Below are positions 48,756-57,096 of a stretch of DNA of 64,000 bases, one piece after another. A program made the translations under genes and the position numbers. The notes under the pieces were generated by a model. The model was not told the origin of the DNA, did not search any database, and worked only from the letters and a program-made list of their open reading frames with translations. The stretch covers positions 28,310 to 92,309 of the forward strand of contig NZ_FMZC01000016.1 in assembly GCF_900102625.1 (NCBI RefSeq), in the 5' to 3' direction. This DNA comes from Paracidovorax valerianellae. GTDB taxonomy: Bacteria > Pseudomonadota > Gammaproteobacteria > Burkholderiales > Burkholderiaceae_C. The number at the start of each line of letters is the position of its first letter. Position 1 is the stretch's first letter.

Positions 48756-50474
48756 TCAGGCGAGCAGTGCGCGCGCCACGGCTTCGCCCACCTTGATGCC
48801 GTCCACCCCGGCCGAAAGAATCCCGCCCGCGTAGCTCGCACCCTCGCCGGCGGGGTACAGGCCGGCGGTGTTCAGGCTCTGGTAGGCCTCGTTGCGCCCG
48901 ATCTTGAGGGGCGACGAGGTGCGCGTCTCCACGCCGGTCAGCACCGCGTCGTGCATGTCGAAACCCTTGATCTTCTTGCCGAAGGCCGGCAGCGCTTCGC
49001 GCAGCGCCAGGGTGGCGTAGCCGGGCAGGGCGGCATCCAGGTCGGTCAGCGTGACGCCGGGCTTGTACGACGGCTCCACGGTGCCCAGCGCCTGCGAGGC
49101 GCGCCGCGCCAGGAAGTCGCCGACCAGTTGCGCGGGGGCGTTGTAGCTGCTGCCGCCCAGCACGTAGGCGTTCGACTCCAGCTGGCGCTGCAGCACGATG
49201 CCCGACAGTGGATGGGGCGTGCCGCCGCTGGCTGCGAGAGCCTCCACGCCGTAAGTGCCGCCCAGCGCGGCTTCGAACGCAGCCGGGTCGTGCGGATAGT
49301 CGTGCGGGTCGATGGCGACCACCATGCCGGCATTGGCGTTGCGCTCGTTGCGCGAATACTGGCTCATGCCATTGGTGACCACGCGGTTCGGCTCGCTGGT
49401 GGCGGCCACCACGGTGCCGCCCGGGCACATGCAGAAGCTGTACACCGCGCGGCCGTTGCTCGCGTGGTGCACGAGCTTGTAGTCGGCCGCGCCCAGCAGC
49501 GGGTTGCCGGCATGGCGGCCCCAGCGGGCTCGGTCGATGAGCCCCTGCGGGTGCTCGATGCGAAAGCCCACCGAGAACGGCTTGGCCTCCATGTGCACGC
49601 CGCGCTCGTACAGCATGGCGAAGGTGTCGCGCGAGCTGTGGCCCAGCGCCATCACGACATGGTCTGCGCGCAGCGCATGGGACTGGCCCGTGGCCTGGTC
49701 CAGCACCTGCAGGCCGCGCAGGTGGCGCTGGCCGGCCGCGTCCTGCTCGATCACCACGTCGGTCACGCGCTGCTGAAAGCGCACCTCGCCACCCAGCGCG
49801 ATGATCTGCTCGCGCAGCGTTTCCACCACCTTGACGAGCTTGAACGTGCCGATGTGCGGGTGCGCCACCGAGAGGATCTCGGGAGGCGCGCCGGCCTGCA
49901 CGAACTCCTCCATGACCTTGCGGCCCAAGTGGCGCGGGTCCTTGATCTGGCTGTACAGCTTGCCGTCGCTGAACGTGCCGGCGCCGCCTTCGCCGAACTG
50001 CACGTTCGACTCGGCGTGCAGTTCGCGCCGGCGCCACAGGCCCCAGGTGTCCTGCGTGCGCTCGCGCACCGCACGGCCTCGCTCCAGCACGATGGGCTTG
50101 AACCCCATCTGCGCCAGCACCAGCGCCGCGAAGATGCCGCAGGGCCCGAAGCCCACCACCACGGGCCGGTGCTCCAGCCCTGCGGGTGCCCGGCCGACCG
50201 GGCGCCAGGCCATGTCGGGCGTGGGCTGGATGTGGGGGTGGCCGGCGTGGCCCGCCAGCAGCGCGGCCTCCTGCGACGGGTCGGCCAGGGTGATGTCGAT
50301 GATGTACACCGCCAGCAGCTCGGCCTTGCGCGCATCGAAGCTGCGCTTGAAGACGTGCACGTGGGCGATGCCCTCGGGCGGCAGGGCGAGAATGCGGGCG
50401 GCCGCTGCATGCAGGGCGGGCTCGGGGGTTTCAGCGGCGCCGAGCGGCAGCTTGATTTCTGACAGGCGGATCAT
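48756..50474 (-). CDS. NAD(P)/FAD-dependent oxidoreductase of unknown substrate
   Basis: 572 residues. An N-terminal 90-residue domain (RLSEIKLPLGAAE, FKRSFDARK) is followed by the FAD Rossmann motif VVVGFGPCGIFAALVLAQMGFKPIVLERG, SNVQFGEGGAGTFSDGKLYSQIKD, and a C-terminal GLYPAGEGASYAGGILSAGVDGIKVGEAVARAL. This is a well-conserved uncharacterised family distantly related to HI0933-type and geranylgeranyl reductase-like flavoproteins. CMCPGG suggests a redox cysteine pair. Start ATG 50474. Confidence 0.87.
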   Translation of the reverse strand: MIRLSEIKLPLGAAETPEPALHAAAARILALPPEGIAHVHVFKRSFDARKAELLAVYIIDITLADPSQEAALLAGHAGHPHIQPTPDMAWRPVGRAPAGLEHRPVVVGFGPCGIFAALVLAQMGFKPIVLERGRAVRERTQDTWGLWRRRELHAESNVQFGEGGAGTFSDGKLYSQIKDPRHLGRKVMEEFVQAGAPPEILSVAHPHIGTFKLVKVVETLREQIIALGGEVRFQQRVTDVVIEQDAAGQRHLRGLQVLDQATGQSHALRADHVVMALGHSSRDTFAMLYERGVHMEAKPFSVGFRIEHPQGLIDRARWGRHAGNPLLGAADYKLVHHASNGRAVYSFCMCPGGTVVAATSEPNRVVTNGMSQYSRNERNANAGMVVAIDPHDYPHDPAAFEAALGGTYGVEALAASGGTPHPLSGIVLQRQLESNAYVLGGSSYNAPAQLVGDFLARRASQALGTVEPSYKPGVTLTDLDAALPGYATLALREALPAFGKKIKGFDMHDAVLTGVETRTSSPLKIGRNEAYQSLNTAGLYPAGEGASYAGGILSAGVDGIKVGEAVARALLA

Positions 50475-50604
50475 GGCTTGCGGGCCCGTGTCGATCGGGC
50501 GAAGGGCAATGTCGTGGGGACCGGGATGATAAAGGAGGCCTGCCGCAAGGGCCGCACGCCCGGGCTTTCCTGAAAGAGGCCGCTCCGCATCCCTGGAACC
50601 TATT

Positions 50605-50661
50605 GCTATTAAATATGTAGCAATGTTCCCTAGTGTTTATTGCGCTGGAGGCCTTTTTGAC
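50605..50661 (+). repeat. Dispersed 57-bp repeat, copy 5, across the 3' end of ybhN
   Basis: It begins GCTATTAAATATGTAGCA and ends GCGCTGGAGGCCTTTTTGAC, matching copy 1 best at its 3' part. It carries the ybhN stop codon and encodes the last residues ESKRPPAQ. Confidence 0.75.
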
Positions 50662-51773
50662 TCAAAGGCGTTTTCAGGGGCGTCCACCGTCGCTGCCCCG
50701 GCCCTGCGGCGCCCCAGCAGCTCCACCGCGCCGAACGCCAGCGCAGCCAGCCCCAGCGGCGCGAAGAAGTACAGCGTGCGGTACGCCAGCACGGCGGCCA
50801 ATGCCTGCGGCGCCGGCAGGTAGGCCGACAGCACCGCCACGCCCACCGCCTCCAGCACCCCGAGGCCGGCAGGAATGCGCGAGATGAGCCCCGCCACCGC
50901 GCCCAGCAACACCGTGGCCAGTGCGGCCGCATAGGGCACACGCTGCTGGGTCAGCGCCCACAGCGCCGCGCCCATCACCATCCAGTTGATCGCCGATACC
51001 GCCACCTGCAGCAGGCCCACGCGCCAGTCGGGCATGGCGATGCGCTGCCCGCGCACCTGCAGCGGCTCGCCCCGGCGGAGGATGCAGGCTGCCACGTAGA
51101 GCACGCTGATCGCCGCCAGTGCGGTGCCGATCCAGCGCAGGTGTTCCGGCCCCACGTGCCAGCCTTCGGGCAACTGCGGCGACCACAGCCAGAACACCGC
51201 GCCGGCCAGCACGAAGTAGCCCAGCCAGTTGGTGAGGATGCTCATCCCGATGACCTGCCCGATGGCCCCCACCGATACGCCCTGCTGCGAATACAGCCGG
51301 TAGCGCACCGTGACGCCGCCGATGATCGACCCCAGGTTGAGCGTGAAGGGGTAGGCGATGAGCGTGATGCCGACCGTGCGCGGCACCGACAGCCCATGCC
51401 GCGTGTAAAAGCGCCCGAACAGGTCGAAGGTGCTGTACAGCAGGTGGCTGCCCAGCGCCAGCGCGCCGCCCAGCAGCAGCACCGGCACCTGCAGCGCCAG
51501 GAACGACGCCCAAACGGCTTGCCAGTCCACCGTGCGCGCCTGGCGCACCAGCAGCGTGATCACGAAAATGATGAAGGCCCCGCTCACCGCCGTCATCGCC
51601 CAGGGCCACCATCGGTGGCTGGTCAGGCGCTTCCAGCGGCTGGCGGGCGGCTTGCGATGGGTGGCGGATGAAGATGGCCGTTCGCCGCTGCGGCCTGCCG
51701 CCGCCGTCCTGGCAGCCTCCTTGCCAGCGGTGGGGTTGCCAGGCACGGGCAGGGGGGACGGCGCGGCGGCCAT
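50637..51773 (-). CDS. ybhN: YbhN-like flippase-domain membrane protein
   Basis: 378 residues with about eight spans after a polar, basic N-terminus of 55 residues. The LPG-synthase transmembrane domain (UPF0104) is shown by ISGAFIIFVITLLVRQ, SHLLYSTFDLFGRFY, LNLGSIIGGVTVRYRLYSQQGVSVGAIGQVIGMSILTNWLGY and GLISRIPAGLGVLEAVGVAVL, the last being a signature. It lies three bases after clsB and forms the ybhP-clsB-ybhN order seen in E. coli. The C-terminal eight residues come from a dispersed repeat. Confidence 0.88.
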   Translation of the reverse strand: MAAAPSPLPVPGNPTAGKEAARTAAAGRSGERPSSSATHRKPPASRWKRLTSHRWWPWAMTAVSGAFIIFVITLLVRQARTVDWQAVWASFLALQVPVLLLGGALALGSHLLYSTFDLFGRFYTRHGLSVPRTVGITLIAYPFTLNLGSIIGGVTVRYRLYSQQGVSVGAIGQVIGMSILTNWLGYFVLAGAVFWLWSPQLPEGWHVGPEHLRWIGTALAAISVLYVAACILRRGEPLQVRGQRIAMPDWRVGLLQVAVSAINWMVMGAALWALTQQRVPYAAALATVLLGAVAGLISRIPAGLGVLEAVGVAVLSAYLPAPQALAAVLAYRTLYFFAPLGLAALAFGAVELLGRRRAGAATVDAPENAFESKRPPAQ

Positions 51774-51776
51774 GGC

Positions 51777-53018
51777 TCAGGTGGCCGATGGCCGGTGGTT
51801 CGCGTCGGGCGAGGGCGATGCGGGGTCCTGCGCGCCCACCAGGGAGATCTTGGGCTCGTGGCGCGGCAGCCAGCCGGCCCACGACGGAAACCAGCGCATC
51901 AGGTGAAACAGGAAATAGCTGCGCAGCAGGCGCAAGCCGTCCCAGCGCGACGAAGGCGTGGCCTCCACTTGGCGGCAGCTGTGCTGCATGAGGTGATCCA
52001 GGCGCTCGTACAGCGTGGCGTTGAAATCCTTGTCGCGGATCACCACGTTCGCTTCCAGGTTGAGCGACAGGCTCAACGGGTCGAGATTGCTCGACCCGAC
52101 GGTGGACCATTCGTTGTCCACCAGTGCGACCTTGCCGTGCAGCGGCCGGTCACAGTATTCGTAGATGCGCACGCCGCCGCGCAGCAGGTGGTCGTACAGC
52201 ATGCTGGCCGCGGTCCGCACGATGGGCATGTCGGGCTGGCCCTGCAGGATGAGCCGCACGTCCACACCGCGCCGCGCGGCACGGCGCATTTCACGGATGA
52301 AGCGGTAGCCCGGGAAGAAATACGCATTGGCGATCACCACGCGCTCGCGCGCGGCACGCAGTGCCACGCGATAGTGCCGCTCGATGTCATTGGTGTGGTG
52401 GTGGTTGTCGCGCGTGACGAAGATGGCGTCCGCCGTGCCGGCGCGCGGCAGCTCGGCGGTACTGTCGGCGTCCTGCCGGCGGCGCCGCGCCTTGGGCGGC
52501 ATGACGGCATCGCGCGCGAAGCGCAGCATGTGGGCCACGACCGGGCCGCGGACCTCCACCGAATAATCCTGCTTGGCCTCCGGCCCGAAGTCGGCCACGT
52601 GGTCGGCCGAGTAGTTGATGCCGCCGATGAAGCCGATCTCGCCGTCCACCACCACGATCTTGCGGTGCATGCGCCGCAGCACGTTCAGGCGCTGGCCGAA
52701 CAGGCGGCTGCCCGGATCGAAGATGCGAAAGCGCACGCCGGCATTCACCAGCTCGCCCACGAAGTCCTCGGGCAGGTCTGGTGAGCCGAAACCGTCCACC
52801 AGCACATGCACCTCGGCCCCGTTGCGAGCGGCCTGCAGCAACGCGGCGTGCAGGCCCTGGCCGATCTTGTCGTCGAAGAGGATGAAGGTTTCCAGGATCA
52901 CCTCGCGGCGCGCCTGGGAAATGGCTTCGAACACGCGCGGAAAGAACGCCTCGCCGTTCTCCAGCAGCGTGAATTGGTTGCCCGGCACCCAGCGGGACGA
53001 ACGGCGGTGCTCCCTCAC
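51777..53018 (-). CDS. clsB: Cardiolipin synthase B
   Basis: 413 residues with two phospholipase-D motifs, HRKIVVVDGEIGFIGGINYSADH and HGKVALVDNEWSTVGSSNLDPLSL. NQFTLLENGEAFFPRVFEAISQARREVILETFIL is the usual ClsB/YbhO opening; there are no N-terminal spans, unlike ClsA. It condenses phospholipids into cardiolipin at the inner membrane. The GTG start at 53018 overlaps the ybhP stop (GTGA), and GGACGAACGGCGG-type sequence gives no clear ribosome site, consistent with coupling. Confidence 0.93.
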   Translation of the reverse strand: MREHRRSSRWVPGNQFTLLENGEAFFPRVFEAISQARREVILETFILFDDKIGQGLHAALLQAARNGAEVHVLVDGFGSPDLPEDFVGELVNAGVRFRIFDPGSRLFGQRLNVLRRMHRKIVVVDGEIGFIGGINYSADHVADFGPEAKQDYSVEVRGPVVAHMLRFARDAVMPPKARRRRQDADSTAELPRAGTADAIFVTRDNHHHTNDIERHYRVALRAARERVVIANAYFFPGYRFIREMRRAARRGVDVRLILQGQPDMPIVRTAASMLYDHLLRGGVRIYEYCDRPLHGKVALVDNEWSTVGSSNLDPLSLSLNLEANVVIRDKDFNATLYERLDHLMQHSCRQVEATPSSRWDGLRLLRSYFLFHLMRWFPSWAGWLPRHEPKISLVGAQDPASPSPDANHRPSAT

Positions 53019-53779
53019 AGCGAAATCTCCGCCGCCAGCGGCGCATGGTCCGACAGTTTGTGCCAGGGCTTGCGCGGCAGCACCATCGGCGCGTGCACCG
53101 AAGCGTTGCGCACGTAGATGCGGTCCAGCGCCAGGAGCGGCATGGAGGCCGGGAAGGTGCGCACCGCCTTGCCCCGCGCATGCATGAACACCTCGTGCAG
53201 GCCGGCGCCGGCGCGCAGCACCTCGTGCGCACGGCCGCGCCAGTCATTGAAGTCGCCCGCCACCACCACCGGGTCATCGGGGGGAAAGGTGGCTACCAGT
53301 TCGCACACGCGCTTCAGCTGGCGCTGGCGGTGCGCTTCCTGCAGGCCCAGGTGCACGCAGATGGCATGCACCTGCCGCGAATGGCCGGGGGGTTGCAGCA
53401 CGCAATGCAGCATGCCGCGCCGCTCGGGGCCGCTCACGGAGATGTCGTGGTTTTCGTAATGGACGATGGGGAACTTGGAAAGCAATGCGTTGCCGTGGTG
53501 TCCGTTGTCGTACACCGCATTGCGGCCGTAGGCGTACTGGCCCCAGATGGTGTCGGCCAGGAATTCGTAATGCGGCTCTTGCGGAAAGTTGGCCACGCGC
53601 CCGGCGTGCCGCTGGTGCGTGCCCAGCACTTCCTGCAGAAACACCAGGTCTGCGGAGACGCCGCGAACGGCTTCGCGCAGCTCGTGCAGCATGAAGCGGC
53701 GGTTGAAGGTGGTGAAGCCCTTGTGCACGTTCACGGTGAGCACCTTGAAGGCAACGGGAGAGGCGGTGGATGGTTCCAT
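53015..53779 (-). CDS. ybhP: YbhP-like endonuclease/exonuclease/phosphatase-fold protein
   Basis: 254 residues. Fold landmarks are LTVNVHKGFTTFNRRFMLHELREAVRGVSADLVFLQEVLG (metal glutamate), AVYDNGHHGNALLSKFPI, VVVAGDFNDWRG and KLSDHAPLAAEISL with the catalytic SDH. The family cleaves phosphodiesters; E. coli YbhP has no assigned substrate. It starts at ATG 53779 and is the first gene of the trio with clsB and ybhN, so a lipid or envelope role is plausible. Confidence 0.9.
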   Translation of the reverse strand: MEPSTASPVAFKVLTVNVHKGFTTFNRRFMLHELREAVRGVSADLVFLQEVLGTHQRHAGRVANFPQEPHYEFLADTIWGQYAYGRNAVYDNGHHGNALLSKFPIVHYENHDISVSGPERRGMLHCVLQPPGHSRQVHAICVHLGLQEAHRQRQLKRVCELVATFPPDDPVVVAGDFNDWRGRAHEVLRAGAGLHEVFMHARGKAVRTFPASMPLLALDRIYVRNASVHAPMVLPRKPWHKLSDHAPLAAEISL

Positions 53780-54023
53780 GGGGCAATCAGTGAGCGCGGG
53801 GCGGGAGCGAAAGCCCGGTGCAAATACCGGTTTCAGGCAGGGCCCCGCATGGGCTTTGATTGTTTCGATGGCGGTCCGGCCGCGCTGTAGGACGGCTGGC
53901 CGAACCCTTGTGCCCCGATGGCGGCTAGCGCTGCGGGCCGTCTTCAAACCCCCGTGCACAGTGGGGAAACCGCACCGTGCGCGGCCTGCAACGCGATGCC
54001 GGGCAAAGCGCTCGGCATCACGC
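53780..54023. other. Gap between ybhP and the cysK terminator
   Basis: It contains the ybhP promoter region. No gene or clear element is recognised in it. Confidence 0.3.
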
Positions 54024-54050
54024 AAAAGCCCGCGCACCGCCCGCGCGGGC
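54024..54050 (-). terminator. Rho-independent terminator of cysK
   Basis: On the minus strand an 8-bp stem GCCCGCGC/GCGCGGGC with a 7-base loop is followed by TTTT, 26 bases after the cysK stop. Confidence 0.75.
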
Positions 54051-54075
54051 GGAGCAAGGGGAGCAGGGTGGCGGA

Positions 54076-54993
54076 TCAGGAGGGCAGGAAGCCTTCGACC
54101 GACAGGTAGCGTTCGCCGGTGTCGTAATTGAAGCCGAGCACCTTGGCGCCTGCGGGCAGCTCGGGCAGCTTCTGGGCGATGGCGGCCAGCGTGGCTCCGG
54201 ACGAAATACCGACCAGCAGGCCTTCTTCGCGCGCTGCGCGGCGGGCGTATTCGCGGGCGGGCTCGGCATCGACCTGGATCACGCCGTCCAGCAGGCTCGT
54301 ATCGAGGTTCTTGGGCACGAAGCCTGCGCCGATGCCCTGGATCGGGTGCGGCGCCGGCTGGCCGCCCGAGATCACCGGCGAAGCCACCGGCTCCACCGCG
54401 AAGATCTTGAGCTGCGGAAACTTCGCCTTCAGCACGCGGCCCAGGCCGGTCAGGTGGCCGCCGGTGCCCACGCCCGTGATGAGTGCGTCGATGCCGTCGG
54501 GAAAGTCCGCCAGTACTTCCTGGGCCGTGGTGCGCACGTGCACATCGATGTTGGCGGGGTTTTCGAACTGCTGCGGCACCCAGGCGCCAGGCGTTTGCGC
54601 GCGGAGTTCTTCGGCGCGGGCGATAGCGCCCTTCATGCCCTTTTCGCGCGGTGTGAGGTCGAACTGCGCGCCGTAGGCCAGCATGAGCCGGCGGCGTTCG
54701 ATGCTCATGCTGTCGGGCATCACCAGGATGAGCCGGTAGCCCTTCACCGCCGCCACCAGCGCCAGGCCGATGCCGGTGTTGCCCGAGGTGGGCTCGATGA
54801 TCGTGCCGCCGGGCTTCAGCGCGCCGGTGCGTTCCGCGTCTTCCACCATCGACAGCGCGATGCGGTCCTTGATCGAACCGCCGGGGTTGCTGCGCTCGGA
54901 CTTCACCCACACGTTGGCGCCCGCCCCGAACAGGCGGTTGATGCGCACATGGGGCGTGTTGCCGATGGTTTGCAGGATGTTCTCGACTTTCAT
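54076..54993 (-). CDS. cysK: Cysteine synthase A
   Basis: 305 residues, fold type II PLP enzyme joining O-acetylserine and sulfide. The Schiff-base lysine is in [10 protein letters not shown] (residue 42), the substrate loop is [12 protein letters not shown], the phosphate loop is [17 protein letters not shown], and [10 protein letters not shown] closes the site. The N-terminus [19 protein letters not shown] is typical of CysK. ATG 54993 is preceded by CTGGAGA. Its leader has three 11-bp direct repeats. Confidence 0.93.
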   Translation of the reverse strand: MKVENILQTIGNTPHVRINRLFGAGANVWVKSERSNPGGSIKDRIALSMVEDAERTGALKPGGTIIEPTSGNTGIGLALVAAVKGYRLILVMPDSMSIERRRLMLAYGAQFDLTPREKGMKGAIARAEELRAQTPGAWVPQQFENPANIDVHVRTTAQEVLADFPDGIDALITGVGTGGHLTGLGRVLKAKFPQLKIFAVEPVASPVISGGQPAPHPIQGIGAGFVPKNLDTSLLDGVIQVDAEPAREYARRAAREEGLLVGISSGATLAAIAQKLPELPAGAKVLGFNYDTGERYLSVEGFLPS

Positions 54994-55008
54994 GGCGTCT
55001 CCAGGTTT

Positions 55009-55041
55009 GGACAGGTACGGGACAGGTACAGGACAGGTATG
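55009..55041 (-). repeat. Three 11-bp direct repeats in the cysK leader
   Basis: Plus-strand units GGACAGGTACG, GGACAGGTACA and GGACAGGTATG follow one another without gaps. On the minus strand they read yrTACCTGTCC three times, ending 15 bases before the cysK start codon. A period of 11 puts the copies on one helix face. Confidence 0.9.
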
Positions 55042-55044
55042 AAA

Positions 55045-55068
55045 TGGGCAAAAAAACATTTTGGCCCA
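55045..55068 (-). terminator. Possible terminator between rtcA and cysK
   Basis: Minus-strand hairpin TGGGC-C-AAAA / TTTT-TTT-GCCCA with a small loop, 26 bases after the rtcA stop. It is AT-rich in the upper stem and lacks a downstream T tract, so it is weak. Confidence 0.35.
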
Positions 55069-55093
55069 CTCCTACGACACTGCGCGCATATGG

Positions 55094-56149
55094 TTATGCC
55101 GGCGATGCGGCTTTCTCGATGTCGATACGCGTGGCGCCCTGGCCCGGCGACAGGGTGATGCGCACCGGCAGGCATTGCGCGATCACCTGGGCGTTGGTGC
55201 TCGTGTGCGGCGTGACCGACTCGGCCGTGTAGCTGGCCCGCCGGCCGCTGCGCCAGACGGCCAGGGCCAGTGGCAGCATCCACTGGTCGGCCAGGTGCGG
55301 GCCGACCGCGCCCTGGCTGCTTTCGAACGACCGCACCTCGTCGGCCAGGCGGCGCGCCACCTGCTCCGCGCGGACGCCGCGCTCGCCCAGCGCGCAGAAC
55401 ACCTCGGTCACTTGGGCGTATTCGAGCACGGCCAGCAGCGCGTTGCCCGGGCCTTCGTTTTGCCGCGCGGGCGGAATGCGCAGCTGCTCAGCTGCACCGC
55501 TCCAGCCCAGTTGCTGGCGCAGCGCCTCCAGTTCGCGCACCGCAATGCCGCGCGCGAGGCCCGGCACCAGCGCTTCGGCCCAGGCCGCCTGGCGCGGGCC
55601 GCGCTCCAGCAGATCGAACGGTGCCAGCAGGCCCGCGGCCGGTGCGATGGCCGCGTGCACTTCGCCCCCGCCCGCGGGGTAAAAGCCCCGGCGGCGCAGC
55701 GACAGATCAAGCCCCACGCCCAGGCGACGCACCAGCGGCGCAAACGCCTGCTGCAGAAAGTCGAACGGCGGCGCCATCGGGTTGTGCGTGCCGCCGCTGA
55801 GCTGCACCTGGCTGGGGGCGTCGGCCAGCATCAGCGCGGGCAGCACGGTCTGCAGCACCAGCAGGCAGCTGCCGGCGCCGGCGATGGCGAAGGTGTAATC
55901 GCCCGACTGTACGGCGCCAGGGGTGAACTGCAGCGCCTGCGAGCCCAGTTCGGCACCTTTCGCTTGGCCACCGCAGACCTGCGCCGCGGCCTGCACGCAG
56001 GCCAAGTGCTGGCGCATCAGCCCCGGTTTGGGCCGGCCCGCGCGAATGCGGGCGATGGAGAGCGGCTGCCCGGTGACCATGGACAGCGCCAGGCCGGTGC
56101 GCAGGATTTGCCCGCCGCCTTCGCCGTGGGAGCCGTCGAGGGTCAGCAT
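55094..56149 (-). CDS. rtcA: RNA 3'-terminal phosphate cyclase
   Basis: 351 residues. It uses ATP to convert RNA 3'-phosphate to 2',3'-cyclic phosphate. DGSHGEGGGQILRTGLALS is the diagnostic N-terminal block, followed by KPGLMRQHLACVQA, GGTHNPMAPPFDFL and, near the C-terminus, VGPHLADQWMLPLAL, where the histidine is the one adenylylated in RtcA. It is the last gene of the RNA-repair operon, starting 7 bases inside the preceding nucleotidyltransferase gene. Confidence 0.93.
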   Translation of the reverse strand: MLTLDGSHGEGGGQILRTGLALSMVTGQPLSIARIRAGRPKPGLMRQHLACVQAAAQVCGGQAKGAELGSQALQFTPGAVQSGDYTFAIAGAGSCLLVLQTVLPALMLADAPSQVQLSGGTHNPMAPPFDFLQQAFAPLVRRLGVGLDLSLRRRGFYPAGGGEVHAAIAPAAGLLAPFDLLERGPRQAAWAEALVPGLARGIAVRELEALRQQLGWSGAAEQLRIPPARQNEGPGNALLAVLEYAQVTEVFCALGERGVRAEQVARRLADEVRSFESSQGAVGPHLADQWMLPLALAVWRSGRRASYTAESVTPHTSTNAQVIAQCLPVRITLSPGQGATRIDIEKAASPA

Positions 56150-56997
56150 GGCATGCCGCCTTCGGCTGCGCCCTGGCCGGGATCGAAGCGCAGCACCGTG
56201 TCGTGCAGCAGGGCGTCCAGGCCCGCATGCCCGGCGCTGGGCAGGGCTTGCACGGGCTGCGCCGCGTTGGCGGCCAGCTCGGCCTCGATGAACGCGTGCA
56301 GGCCCGGCCAGCGCGGGCTGGTGGCCGACTCGTCCGCGCGCATCTTCACGGTGAGCAACTGGTTGATCTCATCGATGAGCGCCGCATCGCGCTGACCGTC
56401 CAGCGTGTGCAGCGCCAGTTCGGCAAAGCGCATGGGCGGCACGCCAGGGCGGGACCGGATCCAGCGTGCTGCCAGCAGCGGGCGAAGCACATAGAGGTAC
56501 TTCTTGTAGCGCACCACGTCGGCCTGCAGGTGCTCGCGAAAGTTCTTCCTGGCCATCGAGGCGTAGTGGTGCCAGGCCTTGGCGTTGGAGAACACCTGCC
56601 CCGCCAGGGTGCGCATCGCGTCCATCGTGCCGGCTTCCTCCCGATAGATCACGGGCGAGCGCAGCCATTCCAGCAGCGTAGGGTTGGACTCGCGCATCAG
56701 CCCGAGCGCCTTGCGCAGGTCCCAGCCGTTGATGTCCAGGTCGCCGCTGATCGGCACTTCGATGACGTCGCGCCCCGGCGATACGGTCAGGTACCAGGGC
56801 AGGCGATTCAGGTACAGGAACCGCACGTCGTAGTCGCTGTCGGGCGAGGCGAAGCCCCAGCCGCGGCTGCCCGATTCGCAGGCGAACAGGATGGTCACGG
56901 CATGCTGCGATTCGATGCCTCGCAGCGCGTCCATGATCTGCGCGCGCATGGCGGGCTCGATCGGGTGGGCGGACTGCAGGAATTCTTCGGTCTTCAC
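56143..56997 (-). CDS. Polymerase-beta-fold nucleotidyltransferase of the RNA-repair operon
   Basis: 284 residues. The catalytic signature FACESGSRGWGFASPDSDYDVRFLYL has the GSRGWGxxxxDSDYD form (GS plus DxD metal ligands) of the YcgL/COG3541 type nucleotidyltransferases. The rest is helical (SMARKNFREHLQADVVRYKKYLYVLRPLLAARWI), typical of the family. Starts at GTG 56997 after GGAGA. It sits between rtcB and rtcA with a 7-base overlap with rtcA, so it is likely to act on RNA or tRNA ends in the same process; the nucleotide added is unknown. Confidence 0.82.
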   Translation of the reverse strand: MKTEEFLQSAHPIEPAMRAQIMDALRGIESQHAVTILFACESGSRGWGFASPDSDYDVRFLYLNRLPWYLTVSPGRDVIEVPISGDLDINGWDLRKALGLMRESNPTLLEWLRSPVIYREEAGTMDAMRTLAGQVFSNAKAWHHYASMARKNFREHLQADVVRYKKYLYVLRPLLAARWIRSRPGVPPMRFAELALHTLDGQRDAALIDEINQLLTVKMRADESATSPRWPGLHAFIEAELAANAAQPVQALPSAGHAGLDALLHDTVLRFDPGQGAAEGGMPC

Positions 56998-57096
56998 GGA
57001 AATCTCCAGGGCTTTCGTTGTTCTTCGTTCACTGATTCATTCATTGTTCCCCGCGGCGGCGTCGCCACGGGAACGGGGCGTTCAGCCCCGCGGGCT

